Program-made: the position numbers and the translations under genes
In this document: one piece after another, positions 43,176 through 51,806 of the stretch
Numbering within the stretch: position 1 is the first letter of the stretch
How the letters are laid out: the number at the start of each line of letters is the position of its first letter
Assembly (NCBI GenBank): GCA_963665865.2
Contig: CAXXWF010000001.1
Coordinates: forward strand, 186,001-250,000
Direction of reading: 5' to 3'
DNA: 64,000 bases
Source: PHAA01 sp963665865
Lineage (GTDB): Bacteria > Bacillota > Syntrophomonadia > Syntrophomonadales > Syntrophomonadaceae
Notes under the pieces: generated by a model
What the model saw: the letters and a program-made list of their open reading frames with translations, nothing else
The model's database searches: none
What the model was told of the DNA's origin: nothing

Positions 43176-44516
43176 ATGAGTAAGTTTATTGAAAGACCAA
43201 GGTATGTATGCGCACTGGGAGGAGCTGTCGGTACTCTCAAAGTACTGCCGCAGGTAATACCAATTCTACATGCTGCAACCGGCTGCGGAGGTAATGTGGC
43301 AGCTGCTCTTAATAATGGAGCTGGATATTTGGGAAGTGGTTATTGCGCCGGTCAAGCATTACCAAGTACCAATGTTACTGAGAAGGATATTGTTTTTGGA
43401 GGTGAGGATAGGCTAACCGAACAAATTGAAAACACCATAAAAATTGTGGATGGGGATCTATACTTCGTGGCCACCGGCTGTATGGTGGATATGATCGGCG
43501 ACGACATTAAGACTGTCATTAGGAAATTTGATGAACGCGAAGTTAAGGTGATTGGAGCTGAAACCGGCGGTTTTCATGGGAATTACTTTAAAGGCTACGA
43601 AATAGTCTTGTCAACCCTGTTTAGGGACTTTGTTGAAAAGAACCCGGTAAAAGATCGGAATATTGTAAATTTGTGGGGAGTTGTTCCAATTCAGGATGTA
43701 TTCTGGAAAGGCAATCTGGCGGTTTTAAAAGATCTGCTAACCAAATTAGGTTTTCGGGTGAACACCTTTTTTGGAGAGGGGGAGACCCTGGATAATCTCA
43801 GAAATTCCGCATCGGCTTCACTAAACATAGTTGTATCCGATACTTTTGGGGTTGAAGCCGCTCAGGTTTTCGAAGAAATACATGATGTTCCATATATTAC
43901 GGTACCACTACCCATTGGTGATCATGGGACCGGGAATTTTTTGCGAACGGTAGGAAATGCCCTGGGCATTGATAAGGCCTTTGTAGATAAGGTAATCAGA
44001 GAAGAACAGGCCTTCTACTACAGCTACTTTGAAAGAATTGCAGATGTGTATAGTGATCTTGATCTGCAGCGTTATACGGTAGTTGTAGGCGATTCAAACT
44101 ATACCCAGGCCTTAACCAGGTTTTTAGCTGATGATTTGGGATGGTTGCCGGAACTGGTAGTCATAACGGATTTGTTGAGCGATGAGCAGCAAGCCAAAGT
44201 AAGGGAACATTTCATCAATTACGAATCGGGAGTTCAGCCCGAGGTTGTCTTTGATACGGATGCTTCCAATGTAGGCAAATATATCAGTAAACACTGGGGA
44301 CAAAGCCACGGTCAAAGATATTTTGAGGGTTTTAATCCGGGATTTATTATTGGAAGTGCAATAGAAAGAGACGTAGCGGAAAGCTTCAAAGTTCCACAAC
44401 TGACAGTGACTTATCCAATATCCAACCGGGTGGTGTTGAACCGGGGGTATGCAGGATATGCGGGAGCGCTTAGTTTGACCGAGGATATATTGAGTATTCT
44501 GGTTGGAAGTAGATAA
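43176..44516 (+). CDS. NifK-like subunit of nitrogenase-like enzyme
   Basis: A 446-residue component-1 subunit. Cysteines align with the P-cluster ligands of NifK: Cys12 (YVCALGGA), Cys37 (AATGCGGN) and Cys102 (ATGCMVDMIGDD). EKDIVFGGEDRL and the block VPYITVPLPIGDHGTGNFL agree with the NifK fold. The N-terminus is short relative to NifK (Cys12 rather than about 70). It is the first gene of the leader-E unit and precedes the NifD-like gene, opposite to the usual nifDK order. Confidence 0.85.
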   Translation: MSKFIERPRYVCALGGAVGTLKVLPQVIPILHAATGCGGNVAAALNNGAGYLGSGYCAGQALPSTNVTEKDIVFGGEDRLTEQIENTIKIVDGDLYFVATGCMVDMIGDDIKTVIRKFDEREVKVIGAETGGFHGNYFKGYEIVLSTLFRDFVEKNPVKDRNIVNLWGVVPIQDVFWKGNLAVLKDLLTKLGFRVNTFFGEGETLDNLRNSASASLNIVVSDTFGVEAAQVFEEIHDVPYITVPLPIGDHGTGNFLRTVGNALGIDKAFVDKVIREEQAFYYSYFERIADVYSDLDLQRYTVVVGDSNYTQALTRFLADDLGWLPELVVITDLLSDEQQAKVREHFINYESGVQPEVVFDTDASNVGKYISKHWGQSHGQRYFEGFNPGFIIGSAIERDVAESFKVPQLTVTYPISNRVVLNRGYAGYAGALSLTEDILSILVGSR

Positions 44517-44530
44517 AGGGGGAGTTATTA

Positions 44531-46054
44531 GTGGATTATATTAAAGACAAAGCACCGCCAATCCGTGAAGACAGACTATTTGCCTGCCAGGCTTTTGGAG
44601 GATCATGCTGCGAGCTTTCCAGCGAATCCAAAAAAGGTTGTCTGTTTAATACCAAAAGAACATTTTCTCAGAGCCAGGGCTGCCAATTGAACCTTAGTTT
44701 GGCTATTCTCAATACCATTAGAAATTCAGTCATCATTGTTCACAGCCCCATTGGTTGCGGTGCCAGCCTGGTAGCCCAAGCAGGAGTATCCAAGGGCTAT
44801 CAAAAGCTCAGAGACCCCAACGCCTTTGGCCTGCGCTGGATAAATACCAATCTTGATGAAATGGACGTTGTTAACGGGGGAGAAGAAAAACTAAAATCAG
44901 CTATCTTATACGCAGATCGGGAATACCGGCCCAGTGCCATCATTGTAATGAACAGCTGCGTTCCGGCCTTGATAGGTGATGATGTAGACAACGTCATTGA
45001 AGAACTACAGAAGCAGGTAGCTGCCAAAATTGTGCCCATTCACTGCGAAGGGTTTAAAACCAAAATACAAGCCACTGCTTATGACGCTGTTTACCATGGA
45101 ATTCTAAGAACCCTGGTGGGGAAAGAGGAAGATGATAAAATCCCCATAATTTTTAATGAGCTTGAGGACTTAAAAGAAAAATACCGAATCAGCCGAACAG
45201 TAAACGTTTTAAATGTTTCCTCCATGAGCCGCATTGATGAAGATGAATTGGTTAAGCTGCTGAAGGCTTTGGATTTAAATGTAAGGATATTACCCTGCTA
45301 TGCTCATCCCGATGATTTTGCGGATTCCTATGAGACTGCATTAAATGTCAGCATTTGTGCGACTCACGATGACTACTTTGTTGAGCATATGAAAACCAAA
45401 TATGGGGTTCCATTTATCCTCAGAACCATACCTATAGGTATATCAAATACCAACAAATGGATACTTGATATCGCCCAGTTTTTTGGCATAGAGGAGCAAG
45501 CCCAAAGGTTGATTAATCATGAGGTCAAAGAATTAAATGAGGCATTGATACCCTACCGGGAATTCCTACAAGGGAAAACCGCCTTTTTGGCAGGGGGAGA
45601 AATCCGCATTCTCACCACGGCGGAATTACTGCACAGTTTGGGTTTGGAAGTGCTTGGTTTACGGGGATATCATTTTGACTGCTATGGAGAAGGTCTGCTG
45701 GATGAACTTCTGGAGGAAATTCCCGAAAGCGAGAGAGCGATCATCAATATTGGAACTGGTCAGCCTTTTGAACAAGCCAATCTTTTAGAAAAATTGAAGC
45801 CGGATGTATATGTTGGGCATCCGGGAGGAAATGGATGGGCGAATAAACAGGGGATACCGGTTTTTCCGCTATTTGGGCAGGCCTACAACTACATGGGTTA
45901 TGTGGGGGTTTATGAGGTGGCCCGGAGACTTACCCGAGTACTGAAGAACACTATTTATAGCGGGAATATAAGTAAACACGCTAAGCTGCCGTATCGTAAA
46001 GACTGGTATTCCCAGGATCCGTTTACCTATATTGATAATGGGGTAGCACTGTAA
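44531..46054 (+). CDS. NifD-like subunit of nitrogenase-like enzyme
   Basis: A 507-residue catalytic subunit homolog. P-cluster-type cysteines are Cys51 (SQGCQLNL), Cys76 (SPIGCGAS) and Cys143 (NSCVPALIGDD). The equivalent of the cofactor ligand NifD Cys275 is Cys276, in NVSICATHDDYFVEHMKTKYG. The equivalent of His442 is not found: the aligned part is GIPVFPLFGQAYNYMGYVG. Four more cysteines (19, 26, 27, 37) precede the first ligand. It starts at GTG 44531. The partner is 43176; the ABC ATPase follows after 33 bp. Confidence 0.85.
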   Translation: MDYIKDKAPPIREDRLFACQAFGGSCCELSSESKKGCLFNTKRTFSQSQGCQLNLSLAILNTIRNSVIIVHSPIGCGASLVAQAGVSKGYQKLRDPNAFGLRWINTNLDEMDVVNGGEEKLKSAILYADREYRPSAIIVMNSCVPALIGDDVDNVIEELQKQVAAKIVPIHCEGFKTKIQATAYDAVYHGILRTLVGKEEDDKIPIIFNELEDLKEKYRISRTVNVLNVSSMSRIDEDELVKLLKALDLNVRILPCYAHPDDFADSYETALNVSICATHDDYFVEHMKTKYGVPFILRTIPIGISNTNKWILDIAQFFGIEEQAQRLINHEVKELNEALIPYREFLQGKTAFLAGGEIRILTTAELLHSLGLEVLGLRGYHFDCYGEGLLDELLEEIPESERAIINIGTGQPFEQANLLEKLKPDVYVGHPGGNGWANKQGIPVFPLFGQAYNYMGYVGVYEVARRLTRVLKNTIYSGNISKHAKLPYRKDWYSQDPFTYIDNGVAL

Positions 46055-46087
46055 CTGTGGAACCAGTCTTGAAAGGGGTGTTTCCCA

Positions 46088-46987
46088 ATGCTCGAAAATA
46101 GCAGCAATACATTAGAACCTGCTAAAGATGTCACTGAACGGCAAGGTAGTATTGAAATAAAGAACGTCAGTAGAATCTTTACCATTAAACGTAATAATGG
46201 AGAAAAAAAGGATTTTACCGCCCTGCAAAATATAAACCTGACCGTTAACAAAGGAGAGTTTTTAACTATTGTAGGTCCCAGTGGTTGTGGCAAATCGACC
46301 TTATTGGACATTATTGCCGGGCTCTCCAAACCTAATTCCGGTGAAATCTACATTGATAATAAACTGATTACCAAACCGGACCTTGACCGAGGTATCATAT
46401 TGCAGGGATATGCATTATTTCCCTGGAGAACAGTTAGAAAAAACGTTGAATTTGGGCTGGAAATTAAAAAAGTTCCCAAAAGTCAAAGAAAAGACATTAG
46501 CGATAAGTATATAGAACTGGTAGGCTTGAATGAATTTGAAGACCGGTATCCTTACGAGTTATCTGGGGGAATGAAGCAAAGAGTCGCTATCGCCCGTGCT
46601 TTAGCCTATAATCCAGAAGTGCTGCTCATGGATGAACCATTTGCGGCGGTTGATGCCCAGACCAGAGAAGTTCTCCAGGATGAACTGCTCAGAATATGGG
46701 AGGAAACCAACAAAACTATTATTTTTGTTACCCACAGCATTGATGAAGCCGTGGCCCTGGCGGATAGAGTTGCAGTAATGTCCTCAAATCCGGGGGTAAT
46801 CAAGGAAATTGTTGAAGTGAAACTTCCCCGACCCAGACGGGTGGGTGATGTGACCTCTACTGCAGATTTCAACTGGATCAGGCATAGAGTATGGGAACTA
46901 CTTCAGAATGGTGTTAAAGAAAGCAACAAAGATGTGTTCCCGGATAAGAATTTAGCCGAGGAGATTTCGGCATATGCAGTATTATAA
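46088..46987 (+). CDS. ABC transporter ATPase (NitT/TauT/SsuB type)
   Basis: A 299-residue ATPase with Walker A GPSGCGKST, LQGYALFPWRTV (Q-loop), signature LSGGMKQR and Walker B EVLLMDEPFAAVDAQTREVL. It belongs to the same importer class as the permease (38961) and binding protein (39871), for which no other ATPase is seen. It is the third gene of the leader-E unit, 33 bp after the NifD-like gene, so importer and enzyme are tied by regulation. Confidence 0.88.
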   Translation: MLENSSNTLEPAKDVTERQGSIEIKNVSRIFTIKRNNGEKKDFTALQNINLTVNKGEFLTIVGPSGCGKSTLLDIIAGLSKPNSGEIYIDNKLITKPDLDRGIILQGYALFPWRTVRKNVEFGLEIKKVPKSQRKDISDKYIELVGLNEFEDRYPYELSGGMKQRVAIARALAYNPEVLLMDEPFAAVDAQTREVLQDELLRIWEETNKTIIFVTHSIDEAVALADRVAVMSSNPGVIKEIVEVKLPRPRRVGDVTSTADFNWIRHRVWELLQNGVKESNKDVFPDKNLAEEISAYAVL

Positions 46988-47024
46988 TATGCTGGGCTTC
47001 TATTTATGGGGGCGTTAACTAAAA

Positions 47025-49331
47025 GTGGGTGAAGAGGCTATGATTCCGGAAAGCACCACCATAAAAGTATATGGAATGACTTGCACTTTGTGTTCGGCAA
47101 CCATAGAAGCAAGCCTTGAAAGATTGCCCGGGATCCAAAAAGTAAATGTCAGCTATGCTACGGAAAAAGCATTGCTGACATACGATTCCTCTGCTATTCA
47201 ATTTAATGAGATAAAGAAAATTATAGAAAGATTAGGATTTTACGTTGAAGAAAATAACGCTGGCGAAAGTGTTAGCGGGTTAGACCGAAGCGCTATTGAA
47301 AGAAAGAAATTAAGAAATCAGTTCATAATCTCTGCTATTCTCAGTGCCCCTTTGCTTTTAGCCATGATTTTAGGTGGATTAGGTTTTTGCCATGATGCCT
47401 TTGATCCGACTTCAACTACCAGGTGGGGTCTGTTTGTTGAAAGCATAAGGGTTAGAACCATAATTCTTCATAATTGGAAATTGCAGCTGGCATGTGCTAC
47501 TCCAGTCCAATTTATAATTGGTTATAAATTTTATAGAAATGCTTTTTATTCTTTGAAGTTTAGAAAAGCCACCATGGATTTGTTGGTAGTATTGGGAACT
47601 ACCACTGCCTACTTCTACAGTTTGTACATTGCGCTTTTTGATAATATTTTATATGTTTACGGCATGAAAAATATCTATTTTGAAGCATCGGCAACCATCA
47701 TTACCCTTATCTTACTGGGTAATTATTTGGAAGCCATTGCGCGGGGAAGAATATCAACAGCTATTCAAATGATTATGGGACTGAAACCAAAAACAGCCAG
47801 AATTATTAGGAATGGCAATGAAATTGATATTCCTATCGATGATGTGGTAGTTGAGGATATTGTTATTGTACGGCCAGGTGAGAAGATTCCTGTTGACGGG
47901 ATTGTGCTGGAAGGCTATTCAACGGTAGATGAATCAATGTTAACGGGAGAAAGCATTCCCATAGATAAACAGGTGAACGATCTTGTGACAGGGGCGTCCA
48001 TCAACAAAAACGGTACCCTAAAAATAAAGGCTGTTAAAGTAGGAAATGAAACAGTTTTGGCCCATATTATAAATTTAGTAGAAGAAGCCCAATCAAGCAA
48101 GGCACCGATACAAAAGATTGCGGATAAGGTATGTTCTTATTTTGTTCCGGCAGTCATTATCGCTTCGGCGCTTACCTTTTTTATTTGGTTTTTCATTATT
48201 TATTCAGGACAGATATTCCTGGTTGATAGGGCTATTATATATGCGGTATCAGTATTGGTAGTATCCTGTCCTTGTGCGTTAGGTCTGGCAACCCCGACCG
48301 CTATTATGGTCGGTATGGGGAAGGGAGCCCAAAACGGAATCTTAATAAAAAATGGTGAAGTGCTGGAAAATGTATGTAACATAAACTCAATACTAATAGA
48401 CAAAACAGGAACAATCACTACCGGCAAACCGGAAGTTACAGATATTATACTGGTAAATGATAATGAAGATTTTAATGAAATTAGTATACTAAAACTGGCG
48501 GCTATTGCTGAGAAAAAATCGGAGCATCCCCTGGGAATAGCTATATATAAAAAACACAAGGATATCTTCCCCGATGAACTTGAAGATGCTGAATTATTTG
48601 AAGCCATTCCCGGTAAAGGGGTTAGTACAGTGGTTGGAAGGAGAAAGGTTTTGATTGGTACTGATATTTTAATGGATGAATTTGGAGTGCCAATAGATAA
48701 ATCTCAAGATATACTGTCATCGCTGCAAAATGAAGGTAAGACTATAAGCTTTGTGGCCATCGACGGTAAATTAATCGCAATTATAGGCCTTTTGGACCAG
48801 GTTAGGGAAAGTTCCCGGGAAGCAGTAGCATTGCTCAGTAATATGGGAATAGAAGTTTATATGCTTACCGGTGACAACAGAAAAACGGCGGTTATTATCG
48901 CCAATCGGGTAGGTGTCAAAAATGTTCTAGCAGAGGTACTACCTGAAAAGAAAGCAGACGAAGTAGAAAAACTTAGAAAGCAAGGAAGAACAGTGGCTAT
49001 GGTAGGTGACGGAATCAACGATGCACCAGCTCTGGCTGCCGCTGATATTGGATTTGCCATGGGGGCAGGAACCGATGTAGCTATTGAAACAGGAGATATC
49101 GTGTTATTAAAAGATGATTTGATGACCGTGCCGGCCGCAATTAAATTATCCTTTGGAACCATGCGGACAATCAAAAGAAATCTATTTTGGGCCTTTATCT
49201 ATAATATTATCGGCATTCCGGTGGCTGCGGCTGGATTTTTGAATCCGGTGGTGGCTGCAGCCGCGATGGCTTTAAGCTCGACATCCGTATTATTGAATTC
49301 ACTCAGTCTTAAAAGGTTTAAATTGGACTAG
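47025..49331 (+). CDS. P1B-type heavy-metal (copper-type) ATPase
   Basis: A 768-residue CopA-like pump with an N-terminal HMA domain (YGMTCTLCSATIEASLERL), the transmembrane CPC motif SCPCALGLATPTA, the phosphorylation site DKTGT, HPLG and MVGDGINDAPALAAAD. Cu(I) is the likely ion because of the CPC and CxxC metal-binding domain. The start is GTG 47025 or ATG 47040. It follows the ABC ATPase by 37 bp, so may be co-transcribed with the nitrogenase-like unit. Confidence 0.92.
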   Translation: MGEEAMIPESTTIKVYGMTCTLCSATIEASLERLPGIQKVNVSYATEKALLTYDSSAIQFNEIKKIIERLGFYVEENNAGESVSGLDRSAIERKKLRNQFIISAILSAPLLLAMILGGLGFCHDAFDPTSTTRWGLFVESIRVRTIILHNWKLQLACATPVQFIIGYKFYRNAFYSLKFRKATMDLLVVLGTTTAYFYSLYIALFDNILYVYGMKNIYFEASATIITLILLGNYLEAIARGRISTAIQMIMGLKPKTARIIRNGNEIDIPIDDVVVEDIVIVRPGEKIPVDGIVLEGYSTVDESMLTGESIPIDKQVNDLVTGASINKNGTLKIKAVKVGNETVLAHIINLVEEAQSSKAPIQKIADKVCSYFVPAVIIASALTFFIWFFIIYSGQIFLVDRAIIYAVSVLVVSCPCALGLATPTAIMVGMGKGAQNGILIKNGEVLENVCNINSILIDKTGTITTGKPEVTDIILVNDNEDFNEISILKLAAIAEKKSEHPLGIAIYKKHKDIFPDELEDAELFEAIPGKGVSTVVGRRKVLIGTDILMDEFGVPIDKSQDILSSLQNEGKTISFVAIDGKLIAIIGLLDQVRESSREAVALLSNMGIEVYMLTGDNRKTAVIIANRVGVKNVLAEVLPEKKADEVEKLRKQGRTVAMVGDGINDAPALAAADIGFAMGAGTDVAIETGDIVLLKDDLMTVPAAIKLSFGTMRTIKRNLFWAFIYNIIGIPVAAAGFLNPVVAAAAMALSSTSVLLNSLSLKRFKLD

Positions 49332-49381
49332 ATAAGTACTCAAGTTTCGTAGTTGACCGATTATGCGCAGTAAGAAGATGT

Positions 49382-49410
49382 GTCATTCTGAACGAAGTGA
49401 AGAATCTTTA
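49382..49410. repeat. Fragment of the 102-bp palindromic repeat
   Basis: GTCATTCTGAACGAAGTGAA resembles the right-arm complement of the repeats at 17186 and 29739. Only one half remains. Confidence 0.5.
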
Positions 49411-49441
49411 CGGGATCAGCATTATAAAAGGCGGGGATTTT

Positions 49442-51085
49442 ATGGTTGATATAATGAACGATCTGATCGAAACGGTATATGGTGAACCAAATCGCAAACC
49501 GGGTGGTATTTGGGGAACAGCGGGGAAATGGTTGGCAGGTGTTCTTATCATCCTCGGTTCATATTTTCTTGTAAAAAGCCTTTTCCATTTTGACCTACTG
49601 CAATTCCTTAAGGATTTATATATGTTAAAATATTTTTCTCAACTTGGCCATGACGCAAGTTATGGAGTATTGTTTATTCTGGGATTACTGACTTCTTTTC
49701 ATTGCATTGGAATGTGCGGCGGTATTACCATTTCCCAGACCATCCGCTATAAAAATCACAATGACGGAAGCAGATCATATGCATGGCTGGTTCCTTCTGC
49801 TCTATACAATACTGGTAGGGTAATTGCCTATACCCTGGTCGGCGGGATTGTGGGAGGAATCGGTCAGGTAATAAGCTTTTCCGGTATGTGGAAAGGAATC
49901 GTCCCCATAGTTGGAGGAGTTTTTATGATTCTTATGGGGGTTAACCTAATAGGGATTTTCCCTTTTCTTCGTAGATTAACCATTCCAGTACCTCATTTTG
50001 TGGCTAAAAAGATTTTGACTAATAACAACAATTATGGCCCATTTTATGTAGGATTATTAACTGGACTTATGCCTTGCGGACCGTTGCAGATTGTTCAGTT
50101 GTATGCATTAGGTACCCGAAGTGTGGTTTTCGGAGCTCTTTCCATGTTTATTTTTTCTCTGGGAACGGTGCCACTATTATTCTCATTTGGTGCCATCAAC
50201 TCTTTCATTAACAAAAAAAATATGAACTATATTTTAAAAGTAAGTGCATTATTTGTGATTATTCTAGGATTTGCAATGGTAGGAAGAGGGTTGTCGTTAT
50301 CAGGGGTCATGATAAATATGGCAGCCATGATGCACACTCCTGCCAATACGTCTTCTATGGATTCAGCTATAGCTCAGATTAATGGCAACATACAAACCGT
50401 TAGTATATCAATCAAGCCGGATAGTTTTACACCGATTGTGGTTCAAAAGGGTATTCCGGTTCGATGGATTATTAAGGCTGATGCAGATAAGCTGAATGAG
50501 TGCAACAAGGCGATTACCATACCCAAGTACAAAATTGATAAAAATTTATCTGTCGGTGAAAATGTAGTTGAATTCACTCCCCAGGAAGATGGTGAATTTG
50601 TATATACCTGCTGGATGGGGATGATAAAGAGTAAAATCACTGTAGTGGATGATTTAAAAAAGAACGGAAGTGAAGTAAAAAATAACTCGGTTGACTCTCA
50701 AATTGCAGAAACAAGCCACCAAAATATGATGAAGGGATCGACCGATATTCCTGAAAAAGATCCTATGATGCAGGGTGTACAATCAGAACCCCAGGTCGTA
50801 AAAACACAGACTGATAAAAAAAACACTGGAATAGTACCAACAGATTCACCCTCACCTGTGTCAACAACCATAAATAAGACAATTATAATTGAAGGTATGA
50901 TGTGCGATAATTGTGTTAAGCATGTAAAGGACGCACTTATAACGGTTGATGGCGTACAAAACGCCGAAGTTGTGATTGGCCGAGCGTCAGTCACACTCAA
51001 TAAAGAAGTAAGTGACGATACTTTAAAAGCCAGCGTAGCAAAAGCAGGCAAATATGTGGTTAAAACTATTACCGAAGGTAAATGA
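49442..51085 (+). CDS. TauE/SafE-type membrane protein fused to cupredoxin and HMA domains
   Basis: A 547-residue fusion. The membrane part has GLLTSFHCIGMCGGITI, the SafE/UreH-like hallmark with two cysteines in a helix, and GLLTGLMPCGPLQI. A cupredoxin-like domain follows (CNKAITIPKY and FVYTCWMGM), then a linker rich in Ser/Thr/Asp/Pro and a terminal HMA domain (EGMMCDNCVKHVKDALI). It is a metal (likely Cu) transfer protein and partner of the CopA-like pump just upstream. ATG 49442 follows GGCGGGGA; a longer in-frame start exists. Confidence 0.82.
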   Translation: MVDIMNDLIETVYGEPNRKPGGIWGTAGKWLAGVLIILGSYFLVKSLFHFDLLQFLKDLYMLKYFSQLGHDASYGVLFILGLLTSFHCIGMCGGITISQTIRYKNHNDGSRSYAWLVPSALYNTGRVIAYTLVGGIVGGIGQVISFSGMWKGIVPIVGGVFMILMGVNLIGIFPFLRRLTIPVPHFVAKKILTNNNNYGPFYVGLLTGLMPCGPLQIVQLYALGTRSVVFGALSMFIFSLGTVPLLFSFGAINSFINKKNMNYILKVSALFVIILGFAMVGRGLSLSGVMINMAAMMHTPANTSSMDSAIAQINGNIQTVSISIKPDSFTPIVVQKGIPVRWIIKADADKLNECNKAITIPKYKIDKNLSVGENVVEFTPQEDGEFVYTCWMGMIKSKITVVDDLKKNGSEVKNNSVDSQIAETSHQNMMKGSTDIPEKDPMMQGVQSEPQVVKTQTDKKNTGIVPTDSPSPVSTTINKTIIIEGMMCDNCVKHVKDALITVDGVQNAEVVIGRASVTLNKEVSDDTLKASVAKAGKYVVKTITEGK

Positions 51086-51121
51086 CGAGACAATATCCGG
51101 AAGTTTAGGGAGGTTATATTG

Positions 51122-51277
51122 ATGTCTTGGAATCCCATAGGGTATTTAAAATATGAAAAGGAAAGAAGCCACCGGCAGTTGATCGGTAATGCGTATCAGT
51201 CACGAAAATCCTTAGGGAGTGAAAAATATGGACGTATTTACAGCTATTCAGGGAAGAAGAAGTATCAGGAAATATAA
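51122..51277 (+). pseudogene. Truncated trans-aconitate/SAM methyltransferase N-terminus
   Basis: A 51-residue frame behind AGGGAGG begins MSWNPIGYLKYEKERSHRQL, which is the N-terminal signature (WNPxxYLKFxxERxxP) of Tam-like SAM methyltransferases. After about 22 residues it becomes unrelated sequence overlapping the next gene in another frame. The methyltransferase core is absent, so this is a remnant, though the ribosome binding site is still good. Confidence 0.5.
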
Positions 51278-51740
51278 ATCTACACCGGTTGAGGAAGATA
51301 AGCTTAATAAGATATTGGATTCAGTCAGATTTGCCCCCTCAGCCAGTAATGCGCAGAACTGGAAGTTTGTCGTTGTTCGGGACGAAAATATTAGACGCAA
51401 GCTAGCAGAGGCTGCAGGGGGACAGGGTTTTGTTGCTGAAGCCCCCGTTATAATCGTTGCTTGCGGCACAGAGGTCGATAGCGTTATGCTTTGTGGACAG
51501 TTCCGGTACAACATTAATGTGTCTATTGCCGTTACTCATATTTTACTGGCAGCTTATGAACTGGGACTGGGTACATGCTGGTTGGGCAGGTTTGAAGAGG
51601 ACAAGGTCAAAAAACTGCTGAACATACCCGAAGGTGTACGAGTGGTTGCCATTACCTCGCTGGGATATCCCGATGAAGTGGCAGAGCTAAAACCTAGAAA
51701 AAATTTGGCGGAAATAGTAAGCTATGATACATATAGGTAG
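51228..51740 (+). CDS. Nitroreductase-family flavoprotein
   Basis: A 170-residue FMN nitroreductase-like protein: AIQGRRSIRKYKSTPVEE, then the FMN-contact VRFAPSASNAQNWKFVVV, and GLGTCWLGRFEEDKVK. It is one of two such enzymes in the window, the other at 23318. ATG 51228 is used, with AGGGAGTG upstream. The substrate is not known. The next gene, a flavoprotein, is 66 bp downstream. Confidence 0.85.
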   Translation: MDVFTAIQGRRSIRKYKSTPVEEDKLNKILDSVRFAPSASNAQNWKFVVVRDENIRRKLAEAAGGQGFVAEAPVIIVACGTEVDSVMLCGQFRYNINVSIAVTHILLAAYELGLGTCWLGRFEEDKVKKLLNIPEGVRVVAITSLGYPDEVAELKPRKNLAEIVSYDTYR

Positions 51741-51806
51741 AAGAAGAGGTGGCAGTCTCCATCGTGCGGTGCAGAAATGATATGTTAATTCAGGGGAGGT
51801 TTATAG

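Noticed and set aside
28661..46054. A conventional N2-fixing nif operon
   Set aside because: NifE/N, NifV, NifS/U and nif regulators are not present, the NifD His442 equivalent is missing, and the genes are mixed with corrinoid methyltransferases.
43176..46054. Protochlorophyllide/chlorophyllide reductase or F430-type (CfbCD) complex
   Set aside because: The pair keeps three P-cluster cysteines in each subunit and a cofactor Cys, and NifB is encoded nearby, which tetrapyrrole-reducing relatives do not require. No photosynthesis or F430 genes are seen.
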